64,000 nt of DNA from Delphinapterus leucas (taxonomy: Eukaryota > Chordata > Mammalia > Artiodactyla > Monodontidae), in assembly GCF_002288925.2 (NCBI RefSeq), contig NW_022098008.1, forward strand, positions 3,480,889 to 3,544,888, read 5' to 3'. Numbering within the stretch: position 1 is the first letter of the stretch; the number at the start of each line of letters is the position of its first letter. The notes under the pieces are model-generated. The model was not told where the DNA came from and ran no database searches. It was given only the letters and a program-made list of their open reading frames with translations. Both the position numbers and the translations under genes were made by a program. Below are positions 57,161 through 64,000 of the stretch, one piece after another.

Positions 57161-59769
57161 TGTGGCCAAGCTGCAAAGGAGGGCACAGGTCTCCCAGCAG
57201 GTCTGTTTCTGCCCCATCAGGAATGGATGTGATAGACGCTGAGCCCACAGTTTTGGATGGTGGGGGAAGACTTATGTTATAAGGTGCAGAAATGTTTCCA
57301 TGTGCTACATCTCTCCACACGATTCTCTCTCTACCACCCTTGCTTTCATGAAAAACTGCCTTTTCTTCGTGTTAGTCCATTTCTCGTAAAAAGTCTCTTG
57401 CTCTGAGCACAGGGGACAAGAATATATTTTTTTAAATTGGACTGCCTCAGCAAGGTCTCATAAAATGTACACACCCAGCTCTATCACACCATTCACTACA
57501 GTGAGTCCATTTTCCTGGATTCAATTCCTTTGGGAGCTCTTTGTTCTCTTGTTTTCCCCAACACAGTAGTCCACATGGTCTGGTCTCACAGCCAACCTGG
57601 GATTTGGTTCTACCACTCTCCTGTGCCTAAGCCCCAGGTTACTGGGTCCTGGGTCCCCTCTTTCTTGGTGTGATACCATGCTCTTTTGTGGCACACCTGG
57701 CAGGTTTTAAGAAGGGATGCATAAGAGAAACATTTATAAAGCTCTTACCTGTCTGAAAGATTCTCCTATCTCCACAATTGTTTGTTTGTTTGTCTTTTGT
57801 CTTTTAGTGTTCATTCATACTATTGAGAAACCACATTTCCTTGATTCTCATTCTTCGTTTCTTATTCTCTGGAAACGTTGAGAATCTTTGATTTGATGCT
57901 GGTGTTAATGCTCCTTGATGAGGGTCTTCTGTCCCTACTCTGCTGTGTAACCAGACGCTAGCTCATGAGCCAGATGCGATCTCACAGTTCTTCCCAGGAA
58001 ATCTTTCAGTTACTCACAGATGTTGTCTTCTGTTCTCATTCTCCCACTCACCCCATATCTGTACATGCTGTTTTGAGTCCCCAGTGAGACCAATACTTTT
58101 AGTTATTTGTTTGAATAGTGTTTCTAAATATTTCACTATGTCATGAATTTCCTGTGTTTTGTGAAATTAAGGGAGGAGTCTTCTGGCAGAGGACCTGGCC
58201 TTGCTCTATGTGACCGTCTTATCTTCTCCTGTGTCTTATCAATAAAGATTCTTTCTTTCATCTTATGCAGAACATTTCTTTCCATAATTGAATCCTTTAG
58301 TGTAACTCTACCTATCCCATTTACCCATCAACTTATTTTCTCCCCAAAATATATTTTCATTCCTAATAAAAGTTCTTATGAATAATACTTTCTCCATCTT
58401 GTTATATATCATAGTACTTTCTTGAAATATGCATGCATTCTACTATTAATTAATGTTGTTTAACTTTTTTAATGATCATCTCCCCTGCAGATCCCAACCC
58501 TTTATGTGGATGACATTGCGTGTCAATTCTTGACTTCTTAAAAGACCACCTGAAAAAAACTATTAATTTAGCAAAACTAAGTTTATAAAAGTTACTGCAA
58601 TAAGTGAGAATAGCCCTTAAGGGAGCTTTATTAATTTCCTATAAATTGGAGGTCAACACAGAGGATTTATAGGATTTTCATACCTGGGCTTCAGTGATTT
58701 AAGGGTCTTTCTATGGAGATGAGTGACTGGGATTGGACAAACCTTATGACAAAATAAGTTAGGGTTGGGGGACAAGGTGAGAATCTTCAGGTGAGTCTTG
58801 GGAAACTACTGTTTGATAAGCAAGGTTTTGATCCGTGTGAATCAAATAATCTATTATCGTGAAAGGAGAGCTATTTGGGTTGAGGAGCAAATAATTTACC
58901 CAGAAAAATTGGTTTTGTAGGAATTTCCTGAAACAAACAGTAGAATTGTTTACTAGGTTGAAGTCTTGTCTTCCTGTGAATGGTGTCCTGAAACATAGTC
59001 AGGCCACACTGGCACAAATGGCCTCAATTCTCTTTCTGCCTTCGTAAGTTACGCAAACAGAAGGTGTCTCAGTTCTCACCCGAAAAGCCAAGGGCTCTTG
59101 CTTTGTGTTCACTGTGGCCACCACTCTCCACCTTCAAATTTGTCTTCAATTCAGCTCTTCTGGGTCTCTTTTGGTTTAACTCCCATCACTGCCCAGCCTA
59201 GAGCCCACACCTTACCACTTCAATGGCGTCATTACCAACAATAAATATTTCCCAACTGTCTTGCCTTTAGCCATAAAAATAAAACCAACCTTTCAGATTC
59301 CAGCAACTTTCTCAACAGTCACGTTTCTTTTCAATCATTTTCAATTTCCCTAAGGAGACTTTTTAGACCATTTTCCTAATCACCCCATCCCATATCATTG
59401 AATCACACAGATATTCTGTATATTTGTAAATTGTATGTAGATCTGTGTTTTACAGGAAAAAAAAAAAAAAGAGTGAGGTTTTAGGTTTTTTTCACCTACC
59501 CCCCCGCCCAAGAAAGTTATTTTTGTCCCCTTGGAGCACAATATTGTTCCTGTTGAGAATGAATACTCTGTAGCTCTTCATGGACATCCGAGTAGCAAAG
59601 GAGGGAATCACACCACAGTCTTAACTAGTCTAAACTAGAAGAGTGAATATTTACTCTTTCTCTCCAGTGAGTCCCTCAGTATTTCTAAATCATGCTTTCA
59701 CTTGTCTCTAGTCCAGAGCATGACTAATGGACTTGAGTTCCCACCCTAACCCCATGCACAAATCAGAGG
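57161..59769. other. Unassigned sequence
   Basis: 2.6 kb with no repeat or exon that I can name. (TTTG)n near 57779-57794. An A tract at 59458-59471. Confidence 0.4.
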
Positions 59770-59990
59770 AAGTAGAAGTCATCCGCAGAGGATGCCCTCA
59801 GAGTCTGTCTGCTCCCCAGACCTTCCTATTTCCTCTATATTCCAACCCTGGCAACCACCATTCTACTCTGTGTTTCTATGAATTCGACTTTTTTTTTTTT
59901 TAAGATTCATATTTAAGTGATATCATGCAGCGTTTCTCTTTCTCTGGTTTATTTTACTGGTTCACAATTTTCTTTTAATTCATATGGCTA
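59770..59990 (-). mobile_element. L1M LINE fragment
   Basis: CCCTGGCAACCACCATTCTA, CTGTGTTTCTATGAATTCGA, a T-run (59889-59902), then AGTGATATCATGCAGCGTTT and CTCTTTCTCTGGTTTATTTT match the reverse complement of an L1M 3' region. Confidence 0.8.
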
Positions 59991-60639
59991 GTAAGAAAAG
60001 TATTCATAATCAATAAAGAATAGATGCAAAAAAAAATTGTGAACAACATTCACAATACTCACTTGGGTAAAGGTGTGAACTTAGTTGGATTTCAACAGCG
60101 CAGTTCAATGAGATCCTAAGTTGAAGTTAGGGAGTAGGAAATATGGGGCCATTAACACCTGGAAGAAATGAACTTGTTATCTTTTTGCTTCCTTTCTCTA
60201 CATAAGCGTTACTTGAACTTTACCTCCAAAATTAATACCTCCAGCTGTGTTCTGAATCCCATGTCCTTTCATCACCTCCAAGGTTTTATGTCCTCAGTTA
60301 ACAACTTCATCTTCCATTTCATCATTCTTTTTTACAAACAAGCATTCACATGCAAAAAAAAGAAAAAAGAAGTCAATACAGTGTGCAGCATATTACTACA
60401 TCCTACGATACTGGATTTTTAAGTATGAATTTAAGTCCTCTGCTTCCACCATATCTGAATTCTACACTTTTGCTGTACCAAAAAAGGTTAGATTTGCCAA
60501 ACTTCCCCTGCCCTCCATGTTGATCCTCAATCTCTCTGTAAGTCTGGCATGGCCTCCAGACCACTCCCAATCCGGTCAGCTCCTTCTTCTCATTATTTTG
60601 AGACTTATTCCAAGCTTTTAAGAAGTGATTACTCAATTT
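59991..60639. other. Unassigned sequence, possibly L2-derived
   Basis: C+T-rich on the plus strand, as L2 flanks often are, but no block is secure. Confidence 0.3.
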
Positions 60640-60900
60640 CACTCACTGATCCCATTTCCCCACCTCTTACCCTGGCTTGCACCCCCTTAACTTTCTAGAT
60701 CCCTCAGTATGGGATTCTTCTACCACAACACTTATTACACTATTGTAAATGTAACAGTGCTTAACTGTGACCTTGCTGGATCATGTACAACTTTGGGGCA
60801 GGAATTATATTCATTTCCAACGCTTACACCAGTCCCAAGAATACTATGTTTTTACACGTGTCTATTGAATGATAGAACAAATGACTGATTGATGAAAACA
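60640..60900 (+). mobile_element. L2 LINE 3' end
   Basis: TTCTACCACAACACTTATTA, TTTGGGGCAGGAATTATATT, ACACCAGTCCCAAGAATACT and GTCTATTGAATGATAGAACA follow L2 to its 3' terminus. Confidence 0.65.
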
Positions 60901-62439
60901 CAAATAACAGGATGGAAGAGAAAAGATAAGAATGCTTTAAAATAACCTGCTGATGCAACAGCTTGACTAAATAACCATGAAATGCTAACCATGCTGAATT
61001 AATTCTCTACTTTCAAAGATAAGCTAAAAGCTTCCACAGTGAGACTTGCCATTTAGGTCCAGGATGTGTCTATCTATTTCATGCAAGCCTAGTACAAACC
61101 TACCTAGGACAGAGAGCATGGCTCTTAATGATGTGCCCACAACTCAGGACTCAGCCTTCAGAAGCATTTAAACAAATTCTTCGTGATGTTAAAAGTTTGT
61201 TTTCTCAATAAAATTGAGGCAAGCAGCAGTGCCAGGAACTATAGGGTAGTTATCTTTGGCAGCAACCTTGCTATTGAGTTCACTCAATATGATACCATTA
61301 ACAGGGTATAGAGATTGTAATTCCTTTTTTTTTTTTTTTTGGAAGGTAGAGCAATTATAGCCTTTTCCCTAATATTGCTACATGGTCATGGCTTTGTATT
61401 AGACAGCTGTCATTGATTCATATAATTAAGACCTAGAAAAGGTCTTTGAAATTAACTGTATTTCAAAAAGAGAAAAACACCTACCAAAGGAAAATTGGTA
61501 TTTGATCAAAATATTTAGCAAATCTTTTATTATGTTCAAGAAAAAATTCTAATTTTAAAAGAGTTTAAATATTGTAGGGTAGATTTTCTTTGGTACAATT
61601 TTTTTTAATTGATATGAAAAGTCTTTCCACACCTTTTCTTTAATAGTTGGAAATTGCCCAAGGACCATCATTAAATATTAAAAGGCGTTGGGAACCATAT
61701 GGTCACCTCTGAGGGATTTCGAGATCTTGGTGGCACTCCATCTGCATCAGTAACAATTTAGTCATTATATCAAGGACATGCAGGGACTCAGAAGTGGACT
61801 TGCATGGGAGGAAGCTCAAGTGGGTGGTGGCAGAGTGCCACACACACCATGCACAGATCGCCTTCTCTCCTCTGAGCGCCTTTGGACTGAGCTAAACTTG
61901 TTAGACATATTGTTACTGAAAGTCAAGAAATTCACCCCGAGATGTATTTTTTTTTGAAAAGAGATTCTTTATTTACAAAAATACTATTGTCTGTTGTGCA
62001 GTACAGACATTAAGAAAGTACTTGCTTTTTGAACACACGGATCGTCCTATTTCAAAATCATATAAACAGTGGTTGCAAAAAACTCTCTCTTGGATGTAGA
62101 GATGGAAAGATATTCATAGTTAACCTGGATTTTGTTACCACAGTAAGCTAAATTTCCAAATATCTATTCTCTGAATTAAGAGAATTACACTCCAGGAATG
62201 GATAAAAATACCTCTGTTATGTTCATTTCTTCCACGTGTTAATGGCCCCTGTTTTGGACTCCCTAACCTCAACTTAGGAGCTCACTGAAGCGTGCTGTTG
62301 AAATGCATCTAAAGTTCACACCTTTAACTAAGTGAATCCTGAGTGTTAGGAATGATAATAATAACTTCTGCTTTTATAGGAATTCCAACTCTGTGTATTT
62401 CTATCTCTTAAAGCTATATTTCTCTAATCATCCGTCTCT
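60901..62439. other. Unassigned sequence
   Basis: No family or exon recognised. T run at 61324-61340. On the minus strand an AATAAA hexamer (61968-61973) lies about 12 bases upstream of a 9-base A run (61947-61955), a weak hint of an old reverse-transcribed 3' end. Confidence 0.4.
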
Positions 62440-62605
62440 CCCATTACTCCCAAATATGCTATGGAATAATTCAGTACTCCTCACTTTATAAATGAACCAT
62501 CATGGCTCAAAAGCATCTAGCAACTTGTCAACATCTTATAGCTAGTAAGGGGCAGATCCCAAATCCAAATGAACCTCCATCCAGCATGAATGTTGAGCTC
62601 TTTTA
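62440..62605 (-). mobile_element. MIR SINE fragment
   Basis: CTCACTTTATAAATGAACCA, CTAGCAACTTGTCAACATCT and TAGCTAGTAAGGGGCAGATC follow the reverse-complemented MIR core. Confidence 0.65.
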
Positions 62606-62796
62606 TTACATTTTTGGAGATGTAATGAAGCCTGGGTAAAAATCATTACAGTTTTTTTTTTAATTTGCTTAGGCTTTTCAAAGGCACAGCATTAAGGTAA
62701 TTAACACAAGATTTCACAAGTTTCAATACCTTAAAACATTATTTTTTGATTTAACATGCAAACATGCGTAAAAACATGTTAAATGCAAAATTAAAG
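62606..62796. other. Unassigned A+T-rich spacer
   Basis: No family recognised. Confidence 0.35.
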
Positions 62797-62993
62797 GGGA
62801 GTCCTGGGCTTGCCTGGTGGCGCAGTGGTTGAGAGTCCACCTGCCGATGCAGGCGACACAGGTTCGTGCCCCAGTCCGGGAAGATCCCACATGCCGTGGA
62901 GTGGCTGGGCCTGTGAGCCATGGCTGCTGAGCCTGTGTGTCCGGAGCCTGTGCTCCACAACGGGAGAGGCCACAACAGTGAGAGGCCCGTGTA

Positions 62994-63033
<40 letters not shown>

Positions 63034-63040
63034 GAGTCCT
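62797..63040 (+). mobile_element. CHR-type SINE with CA-microsatellite tail and 9-bp target-site duplication
   Basis: Body about 62806-63031: box A TGGCGCAGTGG (62818-62828), box B-like GGTTCGTGCC near 62861. The usual poly-A tail is replaced by CA units (62995-63028) and AAA. GGGAGTCCT flanks it at 62797-62805 and 63032-63040, placing the CA run inside the insertion. Confidence 0.96.
62995..63028. repeat. (CA)17 microsatellite in SINE tail
   Basis: Seventeen uninterrupted CA units beginning where other copies read GTACCGCAAAA. Confidence 0.97.
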
Positions 63041-63090
63041 TTTAAATATGACATATTTATATATTTATAGTATATTATGTACTTATATAT

Positions 63091-63092
<2 letters not shown>

Positions 63093-63136
<44 letters not shown>
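63093..63136. repeat. (TA)22 microsatellite
   Basis: Twenty-two uninterrupted TA units, preceded by an A+T-rich degenerate stretch (63044-63090). Confidence 0.97.
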
Positions 63137-63141
<5 letters not shown>

Positions 63142-63867
63142 TGCAAATGTTGTCCTAATGTTGGAGTACATGGGTAACAAGCAAACTTACTTTGCAAATA
63201 AAAAAAAAAAAAGAGGAAAAGAAAGGGACTGATTCAAAGGAAAACTCAACATGTTGTGGTGAATTCAAACAGAGCCAGGGAAAATGTAGTTTAATGTGCA
63301 CCTTATCCACTTGTTTGCTTCAAATTAATTGACAATGCATTTTTAAAGCCTATACATCTACATGATGTAAATTAGTAAGTCAGTCAGTGTAGTTTGATCG
63401 CATTTAGTCAATGGAATTTCATTGCTCATAGTACTAGAGGAAAAAAACTATATAGATAAAAAGTGAAACAAAATGTAATATATAAACTATGCTTACACAT
63501 AATTCAAATACATGAAAACATATATTCAGAGTATATTTGTAGATTCAATTAATTCTGTTGGAGTTTTTATTTTTGTTGTTAAAACTAAATAATAATTATA
63601 ATAGGAGAACTAAAGTGATTATGATTTAGCAAAAAGCTGATAGTAGTGAATTAATCTAAATTTTGCAATCACAACATACCTCAGACTCAGGTAAGTGTTA
63701 TGTGATTGAGCTGCCCTGACACTTCCCTGGCAGGCCTTCTACCCAAAGGACAAGGACACCTCAGAACTAGAGGTATGTGTCTAAGCAGGGTTCATACTCC
63801 TCTCTAGGGCCCTGCACCATGGGCTTCACTTCATTTCTCAACAGTTTCATAAGTGTTACCTAATTTG
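63137..63867. other. Unassigned A+T-rich sequence
   Basis: No repeat or exon recognised. Confidence 0.35.
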
Positions 63868-64000
63868 TTCATGTACAGTTGTTCATAGAATTTCATTACA
63901 ATTCTTTCAATTTCTATAGAATCAGTAGTGATGTCTCCTCTTTCATTCCTGATTTTTGTAACTTGAACATTCTTTTATTTCTTTTCCTGGTCACTCTAGT
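63868..64000 (-). mobile_element. L1 LINE ORF2 fragment running off the window
   Basis: TTCATGTACAGTTGTTCATA, ATTCTTTCAATTTCTATAGA, TAGTGATGTCTCCTCTTTCA and TCCTGGTCACTCTAGT match the reverse complement of the L1 ORF2 reverse transcriptase region. The rest lies beyond 64000. Confidence 0.8.

Overview
This window is repeat-rich mammalian nuclear DNA, almost certainly from a cetacean (whale or dolphin). The evidence is eight copies of the tRNA-derived CHR-type SINE, each with the split promoter words TGGCGCAGTGG and GGTTCGTGCC or a close variant; most are short copies of about 200 bp of the kind abundant in whales. Cetartiodactyl L1 3' ends recur, and no ruminant BovB or Bov-tA repeat was seen. 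Older layers shared by all placental mammals are also present: MIR, L2, L1M, MaLR and ERVL LTRs. I found no protein-coding exon, RNA gene, CpG island or CRISPR array. The longest open frames (about 140-150 codons) are explained by repeats or have no recognisable domain.

Layout. 0-11 kb: a minus-strand L1 3' end, three CHR SINEs, an ancient L1M carrying two younger L1 3' ends, MIRs, and a perfect 28-bp-arm hairpin at 3117-3175. 12-21 kb: L2 and MIR remnants, two MaLR-type LTRs in opposite orientation, then about 3.8 kb of decayed endogenous retrovirus interior with a reverse transcriptase remnant near 18.0 kb and a probable integrase remnant near 19.6 kb. 21-26.6 kb: the longest stretch with no repeat I can name. 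26.6-45 kb: L1 3' ends, LTRs, CHR SINEs, a split L2 and a split L1M. 45-46.1 kb: an L1 3' end interrupted by a 100-N assembly gap with identical 150-bp sequence on both sides, followed by a CHR SINE. 46-57 kb: mostly non-repetitive DNA with candidate regulatory segments, MIR and L2 traces and two LTRs. 57-64 kb: unassigned sequence, L1, L2 and MIR pieces, a CHR SINE whose tail became a CA microsatellite, a TA microsatellite, and the start of another L1 that runs off the window.

No genes work together here. The window reads as a gene desert or a large intron. Its possible function lies in a few non-repeat segments (near 0.3, 31.1-31.6, 52.1-52.4 and 56.5-56.8 kb) with clustered transcription-factor words. 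I see no undescribed biological system. The observations with most substance are the probable false duplication at the gap, the perfect hairpin, the nested insertions that give a relative chronology, and microsatellites born from SINE tails. Repeat family names were assigned by eye and need a repeat-masking run.
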